DNA from: Euglena gracilis | Taxonomy: Eukaryota > Euglenida > Euglenophyceae > Euglenales | NCBI GenBank assembly: GCA_039621445.1 | Contig: CP154956.1 | Coordinates: forward strand, 38,342,553-38,406,552 | DNA length: 64,000 nucleotides | Direction: 5' to 3' | Shown: positions 10,388 to 20,170 of the stretch, in pieces | Layout of the letters: each line of letters begins with the position of its first letter | How positions within the stretch are numbered: the stretch's first letter is position 1 | Made by a program: the position numbers and the translations under genes | The notes under the pieces: generated by a model | What the model was told of the DNA's origin: nothing | Databases searched by the model: none | The model's input: only the letters and a program-made list of their open reading frames with translations

Positions 10388-10692
10388 CAGGGCGGTCCAT
10401 AAGGGACGGGAAGTTTTTTTTTTTCTTCGTTAAGGACCGCCCCTTAAGGACCGCCCCCCCGACCAAGGATCGACCGGGACTTGAACGGGGGTCGAAAACC
10501 AAAAAGTCGAAAAACGCATTTTTTGACGCAATGGGCGGATGGGCGATGTTCCAAAAGTGCCAGGAATCACTTTTTTTCCCGAAGTCGACCCGTTTCGGGC
10601 AAAATACGGCCACTTTTCGGTCATGGATTTTCAAAAAATTTCTCGGCTGTGCCGGGACGGGATTTTTTTTTTTTTGCTTAAGGACCGCCCTG
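10388..10692. mobile_element. CAGGG-ended hAT-like MITE, best copy
   Basis: A 305-bp element with 11-bp perfect terminal inverted repeats, CAGGGCGGTCC and GGACCGCCCTG. It is flanked by a perfect 8-bp duplication, gttgtaat (10,380-10,387 and 10,693-10,700). The ends and duplication length match the hAT superfamily. There is no transposase. It serves as the reference copy for this family. Confidence 0.88.
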
Positions 10693-10974
10693 GTTGTAAT
10701 TGCAAATTTCGAAATTGTGGAAACTCACCGGTTGATAAATGCCCAGCCGCGGAAGCCGCGGCCAGAACCAAACAAAATGAAATCTCTCATGCACAACTCC
10801 CTGTTAAAGTGCGCAAAATTGTGTATTTCACACAGTCACGGGATCGAAAAAATCATCAGTGCTTCACCCAGGTGGTTAATTGGCACTCCTCAGTGCTGCC
10901 CCATCGGCTGCACCTCCCCAAAAGCCCCCCCCCCCCCCCCCGCTGTGACTATTTGCTCAGGGGTGGGGGCAACC

Positions 10975-11200
10975 CGCCATGTCCAAGCGCTGCAGACCTT
11001 GGGGGGATGTCCCTGCACAAGGAGGCCCTGGCCCTCGGCGTTGGAGGACCAGCTGGTCGCGCTGCAGAGCCGGGGGCAGTGGGAACGGCTGCTGCGGGTG
11101 TTGCGGCTCGATGCCATGGACTGGGCCGCGGACGACACCGGCAGCGGCGCCAACCCGGACGGCGCCGCGAGTAGCGACGGCGACCGGCCGCCAGTGTGGG
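10975..11200 (+). CDS. Exon-like segment, PPR/solenoid-like
   Basis: Preceded by a long C-run and an acceptor (atttgctcag). The frame encodes ALEDQLVALQSRGQWERLLR, then VLRLDAMDWAADD, a helix-turn-helix pattern like a PPR-type repeat, then a Gly/Ser/Asp-rich tail. The exact exon ends are uncertain. Confidence 0.4.
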
Positions 11201-11594
11201 CATGCCAGGGATGTGCTGGGCGGCCCAAAAGGGGCACAGGCCTTCCACCCATATCCTGCCCTGTGTGGCAAAGATGAACCACTCGACGAAATGGATGTTT
11301 TGGGTGCCGTTTTTGGAACCGAGAACTCAGCCCACCCAGCATTGGAACCATTTTCCCCCAATCCTCTCCAAGGAGTATTTCCCCAACGAGTATTTGTGAC
11401 CATTCAATAGTCAAGTCGCCAGCCGCACCGTGGTACGGCACAGCACTGCCCCCGTTGTCCCCACCGTCGCCAACCTGGCCCTGAAAACAGGGACGCCCCT
11501 TTTGACGCACTGTGCCCATACCTGTTTCCTTCCTCCCAGCAAGCTACCCCCTTCCCCCGAAACAAGCTGGAGGGTGCCCCCCCGGAAGGGTTAC

Positions 11595-11990
11595 GGCAGG
11601 AAGATGCTCTGTAGGAGGATGCTCTAGAACATCCACGAAGGTGATTCAAGGTTCAAAAATAATAAACGCCTGTGAAAATCCCTTTTTGTTGTGACCCCAA
11701 AATAACAAAATCGCTTTTGTCACGTATGCCCCGTTTGTGCAACTCCCTTTTGTTGCCCATGCCCTTTTGCACGCAACTGTTTGCAGGGCTCTAAAATAAC
11801 AGCATTCTGAATCTTAGTCTTGTGAAACCTGCATTCAGGAACGCAGAGCATCCTTGAACATCGTTCGGCCCCGTCCGAGGATGCTCTTAGTTGTTCGAGG
11901 TGGTTTGAGGATTTTTTTAAAACCCCCACCCTCAAGGGGAGGGGCTTAAAAACGCGCGAGGATGATGGACCTCGAAGGTTCGATCTGAAG
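11595..11990. repeat. GAGGATGCTC-type interspersed repeat, copy 2
   Basis: Same interior and same motif clusters as 9,690-10,240, at about 80% similarity by eye. Ends in a cluster of GAGGATGCTC-like motifs. Confidence 0.6.
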
Positions 11991-12314
11991 TATCCTCCTA
12001 CGGATACCCCCCCCCCCCCCTTTGGTCACACCATTGCTTAAAGTGTTTTTGACCCACCCTCCAATGGGCGATGGAATGTTTTTTCTTCTTTTCATTGACT
12101 GACAACTTTTTGGTTCCGAACCCCCCTGGGGGTGTTGCGGTGAGCCAGAAATGGCCGAAAGTGGCGCTGCAGGACCCTCCCCCTTCCCACGAGGGGTTAA
12201 CTGAAATGAACCTGGGTTCTGGAACGAGGATTCTGATGGAATGGCGTTGCAGCATAATATTTTTTTGATGAAAAAATTCTTTTTTTTGATTCTTGCATAC
12301 CTTTTTGGTTGCAG

Positions 12315-12391
12315 CCGGCCGGCTGGAAAAAGTGATGGCAAGACCATCACTTGCCATGGTGATGGTCTTGATGGTCCCCGACTCCCTAGAG
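12315..12391 (+). CDS. 77-bp exon with canonical splice sites
   Basis: Acceptor tttttggttgcag/CCGG and donor TAGAG/GTGAGT are both textbook. One open frame reads GRLEKVMARPSLAMVMVLMV. The exon contains a 12-bp perfect stem, CAAGACCATCAC with GTGATGGTCTTG, around an 8-base loop. Its first 20 bases (ccggccggctggaaaaag) also occur at 31,930. Confidence 0.5.
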
Positions 12392-12689
12392 GTGAGTCCA
12401 GGGGTCGAGCTGGCTTTCAGGGTTCCCAAAACCAAATTTTTTTTTGCATTAGCACCCCTAAAAATGCCATTTCTCGACCGTTTGGTTCCGTTTTTTTTTA
12501 AAGTGTTTGACTCTCTTCTCGACACACCCCCAGGTCCTACAGAATGTTGCCTGTCAAGAAATCCCCTTTCAAACCATCCCCACTGCCCAGATGAGCTTTG
12601 TGGTAGGCAAATGTCCCATCACCCATCTTTATTCTTTGCTTTTTTTTTTGCCGCCTGCGCGGTGCTCAAATGGAAACAATCCCCCATTT

Positions 12690-12830
12690 AGACCGACCCC
12701 CCCCCCCGTTTATACCAACCCCGCCCGGAAGAATCAGAAGAAATCCATTTTTTTCTGACTCCCCCATTTACATCCACCCCCGGAGAAAAAAAGCAGAACT
12801 CCATTTTTACCGACCCTCTCTTGCATCCGG
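12690..12830. repeat. C-run direct repeats
   Basis: Units of the form 'cccatttayaccracccc' repeat four or more times here and once more at 13,095-13,115, with C-runs between them. Confidence 0.5.
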
Positions 12831-12980
12831 TGCACACCAAGGTAAAGCACGAGAAAGCACAAGGAGGTCGCAGGAAACACAAAAAGAGCGCTCAGGCTCA
12901 CCCCAGCGTCTCCTTTTTTTGGGTGAAATGCGATGTGTCAACAGATTACTGTTGTTTACTGGGGGAGGACGACGAAACGG

Positions 12981-13023
12981 GTTAGGGTTAGGGTTAGGGT
13001 TAGGGTTAGGGTTAGGGTTAGGG
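12981..13023. repeat. Interstitial telomere-type repeat (TTAGGG)7
   Basis: Seven perfect GTTAGG units in a row, well inside the window and beside other repeats. It suggests a TTAGGG telomere type for the host or a healed break. Confidence 0.9.
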
Positions 13024-13260
13024 AATGTCTCGGGCTTCATCCTTCATCCCTTCCTTCATTGCTTCATTCCCCCGCCCCAATCGATCATCTTCACCCATTT
13101 ACACCGACCCCCCCCCCCACACCCCAGAATTTTCAGAACTGTGTTAAGTGATACACCAGCCCGTTGGTGTAAAAGGGGGGATTTGTCGGTAAAGTCTCTG
13201 AGAAATGTATCTCAACGCTTCAGTGACATTCTGGACCAGACCAAAGGGCCAGGTCGTCAG

Positions 13261-13694
13261 CAGGGTGGTTTTTCAGCGACAGGATGGTCGTTTTTTTTTT
13301 TGTTAAGGACTACCCTTAGACCTGAGGGCCGGCCAGCGGCTTGAACAGGCGTCGAACAGGGTCAAGGGTCAAAAACCGCAGTTTTTTTGACGTTTTGGGT
13401 CGAAGAATGCTGGTCATCACTCGCCCCCTGAGGCTTTTTTTTTGTCATTTTCCCTGTGTATTTTCTATTGAATGTTCTGGGACGGGAAACATACTCTGCA
13501 AACATAACATATATATATATGTTATAAATATAACATATATAATATATATAAAATATAACATATCATATAAAATATAACATATTATATAAAATGTAACATG
13601 TTATATAAAATATTCCATATTATGTAAAATATAACATATCATTTTTGCCATGTCTTCAAATATAACATGTTGTTTTCTTTTAAGGACGGCCCTG
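13261..13694. mobile_element. Diverged CAGGG-ended MITE with AT-rich insert
   Basis: Starts CAGGGTGG and ends AAGGACGGCCCTG. The flanks gtcgtcag (13,253-13,260) and gtcggccg (13,695-13,702) agree at 6 of 8 bases. The interior has the shared core, then an AT-rich block at about 13,500-13,640 of TATAACATAT-type units, which may be a later expansion. Confidence 0.55.
13500..13640. repeat. AT-rich TATAACAT satellite
   Basis: Repeated 'atataacatat' units and (AT)n, inside the element at 13,261-13,694. Confidence 0.85.
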
Positions 13695-13702
13695 GTCGGC
13701 CG

Positions 13703-13860
13703 TTCCCCTTGGGGCGGCCTCCCTGCCGGCGAGCGGCCCGGCAGCTTGGGCGGTGGGACACGTTCTGGCACGTGTACCGCGCCTTCCTGGCCCACTGCCG
13801 GGCAGCACTGGACTGCGACCGCGGCGGCGCTCCGGCAACCGGCGTCGGTCTGCCGTCCGC
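13703..13860 (+). CDS. Exon-like segment, helical repeat-like
   Basis: GC-rich and starts directly after the MITE. The frame encodes RRAARQLGRWDTFWHVYRAF, then LAHCRAALDCDRGG, an alternating helix pattern that fits a solenoid. The donor is not clear. Confidence 0.35.
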
Positions 13861-14029
13861 AGCCCGCAGGATGAAGCGCGGGGTTGAGAGGGGTGGGGCA
13901 GACTGGTTCCCTCGGGCTGACTGAGTGGTGTTCGGCTGCGGGACCCGCGGAGAGGGCCATCCACAAACCCCCGGAGTGGGCGTCTGCTGTGGGCCTCCTG
14001 TTTGACCTGGGTCATGGGTCAGACAGGAT

Positions 14030-14225
14030 TTTTTCCCCCTTTTAAGAACCACCATTGAGGACCGCCTTTTGGCTTAAGGGGCGGACCGGGGATCGAACTG
14101 GACGTTTTGTGGATGGGCGATGGTCTGAGGATGCCAGAAATCCCCCTATGTTGACCTATTATTGCCAAAATATGGCCATTTTTTTCTTTCTGGGTTTTTT
14201 GAATGTGCTGGGACAGCAGTTTTTT
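14030..14225. repeat. Shared-core MITE fragment
   Basis: Carries 'ggggatcgaact...gatgggcgatggtctgaggatgccagaaat' and 'ttgccaaaatatggccattttt', the core found in the CAGGG-ended elements. Clean ends are absent. Confidence 0.55.
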
Positions 14226-14349
14226 TTTTGCTGATACCACACTTTGGGGCCACAGCCATTTTCCAGCCAGCCTGAATTTTCCAACCTCCATGCTGAACCG
14301 GGATCACAACCCTGACCGCGGTCACCTCTTGTTGCGTACCGTTCCCCCC

Positions 14350-14480
14350 CACACCACACACACAACACACAACACACACACACACACAACACACACACAC
14401 ACACACACAACACACACACACACAACACACACAAACACACCCACAACACGCATCCACACACACACATACACACAACACAC
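14350..14480. repeat. (AC)n microsatellite
   Basis: About 130 bp of mostly CA dinucleotides with AACAC interruptions. Confidence 0.95.
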
Positions 14481-14521
14481 ACGCTCTGTTGTGCAACCGA
14501 TCCCTCGGAGCCTCGTCGTGC

Positions 14522-14680
14522 CCTCAACGGCGGCCCCGCCCACCGCCCGGCGGCCGCCACGTTCCTCCTGGCGCTGAAGGCGCTGGCGGTCTGCAAAGGC
14601 CAGGGGCCGGTGGCGGTGGAGGACGTGCTGAGGGACATGCAGGACTTCGCCTGGGCCCTCTCTTCACGACACCACCAGAG
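14522..14680 (+). CDS. Exon-like segment, PPR-like
   Basis: The frame encodes AATFLLALKALAVCKGQGPV, then AVEDVLRDMQDFAWAL, a good match to the two-helix PPR/TPR pattern. The acceptor may be gatccctcggag. GC content rises sharply against the flanking AC repeat. Confidence 0.45.
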
Positions 14681-14874
14681 GCCAGGTCCACAGATGCTAC
14701 TTTTTCAAGGAAGGCCAAGACGTGGGCAATCCGTGCATTTTGAGCCACTTGGATACGTGACACGCTTCCTGAATTTATTTGCAGAGACGGAGTTGATTTT
14801 TTTGCAGGTGTCTCAAGCCCCATCCTGGTACTCCCTGAGCATTCCAGGTGGGTTGGTGTTGTTTTTTGAGAAGG

Positions 14875-14995
14875 CGACCCCACCGCCGAGGTTGGGCTGA
14901 CGGAGGACAGTGTGCCGTACCTCGCCACGCTCTACCACTTCCTGGGCAAGGCGCAGGAGCTGGACGCCCTGTTTGACGCAGTGACGAGCAGGCCG
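14875..14995 (+). CDS. Exon-like segment, PPR-like
   Basis: Encodes AEVGLTEDSVPYLATLYHFL and GKAQELDALFDAVTS. Its 3' end fits a donor, GCCG/GTGCAT. The helix-turn-helix spacing is typical of PPR repeats. Confidence 0.45.
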
Positions 14996-15384
14996 GTGCA
15001 TGTGCACCCCTGGCCACTGCCGCGGCCACGGCCACACTCGAATTCTGAAAGTTTTTTTTGTATAAAACAGCGCAGAACTGACATCCCCAAAGCCAGTGGC
15101 ATGAACTATGCGACAGGATCATATTGCATTCCATTTTTCTTTGGGTTTAATTTGGGTGATGCCGTTGTGGGGCTGTTGAGGATTTTATGTTCACTCACTT
15201 CCTGGGATCCGATCATCCACGCAAGCGCTCTGGCTTGTCCGTGGCACCCGAGACGCTGCTACTGGGGCCCCGCGTCCAGGGTTTGACCGAAGCCAAGTGC
15301 CTCTGCCGATGTGTCCTCTTCGGGGCACTCCCTAACTTTCTCCTAACCCTGAACTGAGAGGGAGTCCCGCCGCCCACCTGCCAT

Positions 15385-15495
15385 TGTGTCAAACCCTGCC
15401 CATGCGGTGGCGGTTTTCCTGGTGGTCTACGCAGAAGCGGCCGACGTCCGGCGCCTACTGACCATGCTCTTCCCTGCTTTGGGATGGGCTGCTGT
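15385..15495 (+). CDS. Exon-like segment, PPR-like
   Basis: Encodes NPAHAVAVFLVVYAEAADVR, then RLLTMLFPALG. The wording parallels HPAAHAVAATKRL in the exon at 17,242-17,614. Splice ends are not fixed. Confidence 0.35.
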
Positions 15496-15577
15496 GCTGC
15501 GCTGAGCTGTGATGGCGAGAACTGCATCTGGAGATACCTTGCGGTGGGGTTGCATCTTCCCCATCTAATCCTTATCC

Positions 15578-15997
15578 CAGGCATTGTTTTTAAGCAAAAG
15601 TTTTCAAAAAATTATGGCGTTTTAAGGCCTTTCAAGGCGTTGAAAGGCAGCTTGAGGCATTTTAAGATTCCCAGGGCAGTCCAAGGGCTGTCCGGACATC
15701 GAACCAAAAACGTTGGTTTTGCACGTGGTCCAAAACCCAAAAAGTCGAAAACCCCATTTTTTTGTGATTCCTTTTGGTTGGATATACAATATTCCAGCGA
15801 TGCCAGAAACCATCCCCTCCCCCCCCCCTTGGAATTGGCTTGTTTGATCTTGGAGTTTCATTTTTTCCTCGTTCGGAGAGAATTCTGCCAGCCCGAAAAT
15901 TTTAAGGCATTTCAAGGCATTTTGGCCAACCTTTTTAAGGCGCATTTTAAAGGCACTTTAAGGGTTTTCAAGGCGCCTTAAGCAATAATGATGCCTG
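15578..15997. mobile_element. CAGGCAT-ended MITE, complete copy
   Basis: A 420-bp element bounded by CAGGCAT and ATGCCTG. The flanks ccttatcc (15,570-15,577) and ccctattc (15,998-16,005) agree at 6 of 8. The outer parts are rich in TTTAAGGC words. The centre carries the core ('ccaaaaagtcgaaaaccccatttttt', 'gatgccagaaa') also found in the CAGGG-ended family. Confidence 0.65.
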
Positions 15998-16199
15998 CCC
16001 TATTCTCACTGCACCTCCCACTGCGTGGGTGCGTGTAAGTGCGCAGGGGGAGTACACACTCTCGGATTGGCAAGGAGTTCCCCCAGCAACACCGGGTCAG
16101 GAGAGAGAGAGGGGGGGGGGAGGGGACGGCCATACCCGCCCTGCCTTGTTTCCCTGGCCGTGGCCCCTTTTTGCCAGGGCCATGTTGAAGAGACCGGGC

Positions 16200-16589
16200 T
16201 GCCTTTTTTAAAGAGTTTTTTTTAGGGTTTTTGAAAATTTTGGGAATTTCAAAGGCGTCTATTTTCCAAGGGTGGTCAAAGAGTTATCCGGGCATCAAAC
16301 CAACGTCGGTCCAGGTTGAAAATCAAAAAGTTCAAAAACACATTTTGCTGAGTTTTTGAGTGGATGGAAAATGTTCCAGCGATGCCAGAAATCCCGGAGT
16401 TGGCTTGTTTTTGCCCAGATTTTGTGACTTCTTTTTTTGCTCGAAGTTCGAATTTTTTTCCAGAACAATTTTTTTAAGGTTTTTACAGTTTTTTAAGGTA
16501 TTTTGGTAAGGCATTTTGGCCAGAAATTGAAGATTTTTTTTAAAAAAGCTTTTAAGGGGTTTTAAGGCATCTTAATAAAATACTGCCTG
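16200..16589. mobile_element. CAGGCAT-family MITE, second copy
   Basis: Same core and same TTTAAGGC-rich right arm as 15,578-15,997, ending TACTGCCTG. The left end is degraded. Confidence 0.55.
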
Positions 16590-16729
16590 AGGATGGTCCA
16601 AGAATGTCGAAATCCTGAACTTTCGCCCAGTGTTTCCTGTGGACCTTGACTTCAACGTGCTGGGATGGCACAGGCTTTTTTAAATTACTGTAAGACCGCC
16701 CGGCCCTCTGCCCCTGGGAGGGGGATGGC

Positions 16730-16815
16730 GGGGACCGTGATCGACGTGGGGGCGCGGCACGGCGTGCTGGGCGCCTCCCTCGTCATGCCGGCGCTGGCCG
16801 CCCTGCGCCCCATCT
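16730..16815 (+). CDS. Exon-like segment
   Basis: Encodes GTVIDVGARHGVLGASLVMP, then ALAALRPICSP. The next exon begins after a good acceptor at 16,900. Helical, compatible with a solenoid protein. Confidence 0.4.
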
Positions 16816-16900
16816 GCAGCCCCGCCCAGGCCCCAGACGCGCCGACCTCCCTCCCCGTCAACCTTGCCAGAAACGAACTGGCCCTCCCTCCCTGCCCCAG

Positions 16901-17109
16901 CCGACCCGCGGCCGGCGGGGCGTGGCGCCGAGGAGTACGTCGCCGCGCTGGAGGCGCTGGCGGGCGGCGGGGGCCTGCCGCTGCCCCCCGCCGCCGTGCT
17001 GCCGGCCTTCGCCATGCTGCAGGAGACCGCCCGCGTGGACGTCATGCGCCGCCTGCTGGCGCTGGCGCAGCGCCTCCACGGCCTGGGGCCCCCTGGGGGC
17101 CCGTCGCAG
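16901..17109 (+). CDS. PPR-like exon with good splice sites
   Basis: Acceptor ccctccctgccccag/CC and donor TCGCAG/GTTATG. Encodes EEYVAALEALAGGGGLPLPP, AVLPAFAMLQETARVD and VMRRLLALAQRLHGLG. Paired amphipathic helices at about 35-residue spacing suggest PPR-type repeats, which in known families bind organellar RNA. Base composition is far more GC-rich than the AT-rich intron that follows. Confidence 0.55.
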
Positions 17110-17241
17110 GTTATGTTATAAGTATTTTCCGTATTAAATTCTTTCAAAAATCAAAAAAATCACAAATATTTCAACATACAAGAAAGTTTTTGTTTTTGCA
17201 TTACTTTATTTTTTAATTAATTCCGGGGGACGGGCCGGCAG

Positions 17242-17614
17242 TGGGCCGCAGGCGCCGACTGTACCCTCCTCCCGGCCCGTTCCGCGTGGGACTTCGCAGC
17301 CATCCACTGCGCCGTCGCCCTGTGCCACGCCCACGCCCGCCAGGGCCCCGCCGCCGTGGCCGCCCTGCAGCGCTGCCCGGCCCCCCCGCCGCTGCCCGCG
17401 CCGTTGCGGCTCCGCGCGCGCCGGGTCGCCGCGGCGCTGGCGGCGGCGGGGCGCGGCACCACGGCCGCCGCGCTGGAGGAGCTGCTCGCCAGGCCACCGG
17501 TCTCCGCAGCGGCGGCGGCGGTGGTGCTGGTGGCGTACGCGCTGACCCACCCGGCGGCCCATGCGGTGGCGGCGACGAAGCGGCTGGTGCCGCACGGCCG
17601 GGCTACACTTGGGG
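17242..17614 (+). CDS. PPR-like exon with good splice sites
   Basis: Acceptor gggccggcag/TGG and donor CTTGGG/GTGAGA. The reading frame runs through WAAGADCTLLPARSAWDFAA, IHCAVALCHAHARQGPAAV and LEELLARPPVSAAAAAVVLV. Repeated helical hairpins again suggest a PPR-like solenoid. The exon continues the frame family of 16,901-17,109 across a 132-bp intron. Confidence 0.55.
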
Positions 17615-17724
17615 GTGAGAGTCGTCACATTGGTAAAGCCCACCTGACAGTGGAAAACCAGTGGGCGCCCGGGACAAGCAATTGCTTAAGCACCGACCGC
17701 CCCCCTTGGGGTGATTGGTTTTTT

Positions 17725-17880
17725 CAGAGTGACTGACTGGTTTTTTCAGAGTGACTGACTGGTTTTTTGGTTTTTAAAAAAGTGGAGTGACCCCCCCCCC
17801 CCGGGTAGTGACTGACTGGTTTTTTGAAAATGAGTGACTGACTGGTTTTTAAAAAAGTGGAGTGACCCCCCCGGGGGTCG
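17725..17880. repeat. GTGACTGACTGG minisatellite
   Basis: Five copies of 'gagtgactgactggtttttt'-like units, with a C-run between two blocks. The unit resembles the GTGACTGGGC decamer at 4.6 and 5.5 kb. Confidence 0.85.
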
Positions 17881-17905
17881 GTAAAGAATTGTATGGCCCG
17901 GGACA

Positions 17906-17968
17906 GGCGTGGTGACACCGGGGGTGCTGCAGGACGTGGTGCAGTGCGTGCTGTGGTGCCCCGGCCAG
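17906..17968 (+). CDS. Short exon-like segment
   Basis: After gggacag the frame encodes VTPGVLQDVVQCVLWCPGQ, in line with the helical exons around it. There is no GT directly at the 3' end, so the boundary is uncertain. Confidence 0.3.
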
Positions 17969-18755
17969 TATAGGGCTTCTCCCAGCGTGCTGGATGCTCT
18001 TCATGTTGCTGGTCAGTTCTGGGGCGAATGGACTGCCTTCTGTGAAGTTTTTGGGGTGGGAGCACAGGGTTGTTGGCAGCTTGAAGGTCGGGCTGGGCCT
18101 CCAACTGCAATCAGGCAAATACAAACAGTCGTTGAGATTAAGGTTTAGTTAGGTCGTGGCGCACCGGGGCAAATTTCTCATTTTTGTTTTCAAAATTTTA
18201 TTTTCTTATCTCATTTCTTATCAATTTTTTCCCCCTTATGGTCTGGTGCGCAAACTGGGCAGACTGCAGCTGGCTCTAGCCCAACCAATGGCCACCCAAC
18301 CTCAATTTTCTTCATCAGGGGCACTCTGACGTCTCACGTCCCTACCCTTGGCACCACTGTCGGGCAGACATTAGCCCCTCTCAACCTCAGACCGCCACTC
18401 TTTTCCTTGGACATCCTTTGGCTGCTTTCTTTTTCTTTTGTACTCATTCCCCCTTCCCTGCACCACAAGGACCGAGAAAAATTTTGCAGAAGTGACACCC
18501 AACGGTGCACATTGCAGGAACTTCATCCCTCGCTTCTCTGTGGTTTTTTTATTGGAGGGAATGCACAGCACAGGGGAAAATCAGGGTTGCAAAACAGATG
18601 CTGCCGGATCACCCCGGTTCCACAAAACCCCTGTCTCCTTCTGTTCACCCCTTTTCACAGCGCAGATGCAGTATCTGGATGGACCACATAGCAGACAGGC
18701 AAAGAGGGTTGAGGCTTTGGGGTGGGGGCTCGTCGATCCCTCTGCTGTCTTCCAG

Positions 18756-18827
18756 CGTCGCCCTCCTGGATGACCTCCTGGCCATTGCGATGGAGGCGGG
18801 GCACCCTGCGGAGGACTGCCCCCAAAC
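18756..18827 (+). CDS. Short PPR-like exon
   Basis: Acceptor ctgctgtcttccag/CG. Encodes VALLDDLLAIAMEAGHPAED, a typical first helix and turn of a PPR or TPR unit. The 3' boundary is near AACAAG. Confidence 0.4.
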
Positions 18828-19217
18828 AAGTGCTTCATGTCGTGTTGATTTTGAAGCCCCATCATCATGGGTTTTGTTTTACTGTCATCGGAGGGTGATA
18901 TTTTTTGTCGTATTTCTCGTGAGATTTGACTGTAACTAAAATCCTCTTGAAGGTTGCAGAATCAATCCATGAATTTCATTTCATTCCATAAATTTTGCGA
19001 AACACTTTCATCCATTCAAGCCTATCCTTTCAACATGAACTTTTAATTCTGTGCAAAACCCACCCGGGACGGTCCATAACAATGGGAATGCCCACGCCCA
19101 GGGGCAACAACCTGTGGGTTTAGGGCGTGCCATGGCGGTAAAAAAAGTATCTGGGTGTCCCAGCACATCCAACTTAAAGTCTGCAAGCAAAAAGTTGGTA
19201 TTGAAAATGGATATCTA

Positions 19218-19339
19218 ACCCCCCCCCCTAATTGTAGAGCGGGTGCTCTTGTAGTGGACGGTCGCTTCGCCAGAGGGGGGTGCTCTACTATTTGGACCCT
19301 GCTCTTGTAGAGGGCATGCCCTACTATTAGGGGGAGGTT
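19218..19339. mobile_element. C-run-ended MITE with TA flanks
   Basis: The left end ACCCCCCCCCCTAATTGTAG and the right end CTACTATTAGGGGGAGGTT are inverted. TA lies outside each end (19,216-19,217; 19,340-19,341). Inner units 'gtagagcgggtgctcttgtag' are palindromic. Confidence 0.6.
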
Positions 19340-19422
19340 TAGTGTCTTTGGGCCATCGCCCACTCAAAACGTCTAAAATTCGAGCCCCATCCGGCCTCTT
19401 TGGCCTCTTGGCCTCTTGGCCA

Positions 19423-19660
19423 GTCTTCATCCGGAGCCCTGGCGCTTGCTTGTCCCCCACGCCGTGGCCGACACCGTGCTGCGGGAGCTGCTGCGCGGCG
19501 GGGACCTGGCGGGGGCGGGGGCCGCCCTCCGGCGGCTGCGGGACGCCGGGGCCCGCCCCTCCGCGCCGCTGCTGGAGGCGCTGGCGCGGGCGGCGGCGCG
19601 CCAGGGCCGGGCGGACCTCGCCCTGCCGGCCCTGCAGGAGCGCCAGAACCAGGGGGTCGC
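19423..19660 (+). CDS. PPR-repeat exon
   Basis: This is the clearest solenoid exon. The frame encodes VADTVLRELLRGGDLAGAGA, ALRRLRDAGARPSAPLLEAL and ARAAARQGRADLALPALQER. The run LRRLRDAGARPSAPLLEALARAA follows the PPR consensus (x-x-M-x-x-x-G-x-x-P-x-x-x-T-Y-x-x-L). PPR proteins act in organellar RNA processing. Other exons of the gene lie upstream (11-18.8 kb) and downstream (20.06 kb). The acceptor is ttggccag or ccggag; the donor is not obvious. Confidence 0.6.
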
Positions 19661-20059
19661 GGAAGCCGGAGTGGACCCCTCCCCTGGCCAGCCAGCAGCC
19701 TTTTTCCACCCCTGGACCCCCCCCCCCAATCGACAATCGACGAGTTTTAACTATTTTCCAGCCGCCCTGCGGACGGCTGGACTGTAACGGGGTTTTCACT
19801 TTGGGAATGCAAAATGGGCGACAAAAATTGGGTCGGATTTGGGCTGGGCAAATTTTGGGTCAAAGAATCGACTGTTTTTTTTTTTTGCACAATTGGCAGT
19901 TTTTTTTGGGCGTTTTTGCAGTTTCCATTTTTTTTTTTTGGTTCCCGTCGGACTTTTATGGTGGGGGAGAGGGTCAGGCGGCAGCCTTTTTCCCGCCAGC
20001 CCAAATTTTGCAGCCTCTGAGCTGGACCCCCCCGGGGCCACTAAGTGACGCCCTGGCCG

Positions 20060-20170
20060 GAACCTGGGGAGCGGCGTGACGGGGCCACTGCTGCAGTACT
20101 GCTGGCTGGGGCTGTGGGGGAAGCAGGCCGACGTGAAGCCCTTGCCCGTGGCCCCTTCACACCCGAAGCC
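20060..20170 (+). CDS. Exon-like segment interrupted by a transposon
   Basis: GC-rich; one frame reads GPLLQYCWLGLWGKQADVKP, another EAGRREALARGPFTPEA. The coding-like GC-rich sequence stops at the edge of the element at 20,171-20,938 and resumes after it, so the element appears to lie within the exon. Confidence 0.35.

Noticed and set aside
12981-13023. Chromosome end
   Set aside because: Only seven TTAGGG units, followed by ordinary sequence and other repeats; interstitial.
14146-14638. Cys/Val repeat protein on the minus strand
   Set aside because: Simply the translation of the (AC)n microsatellite.
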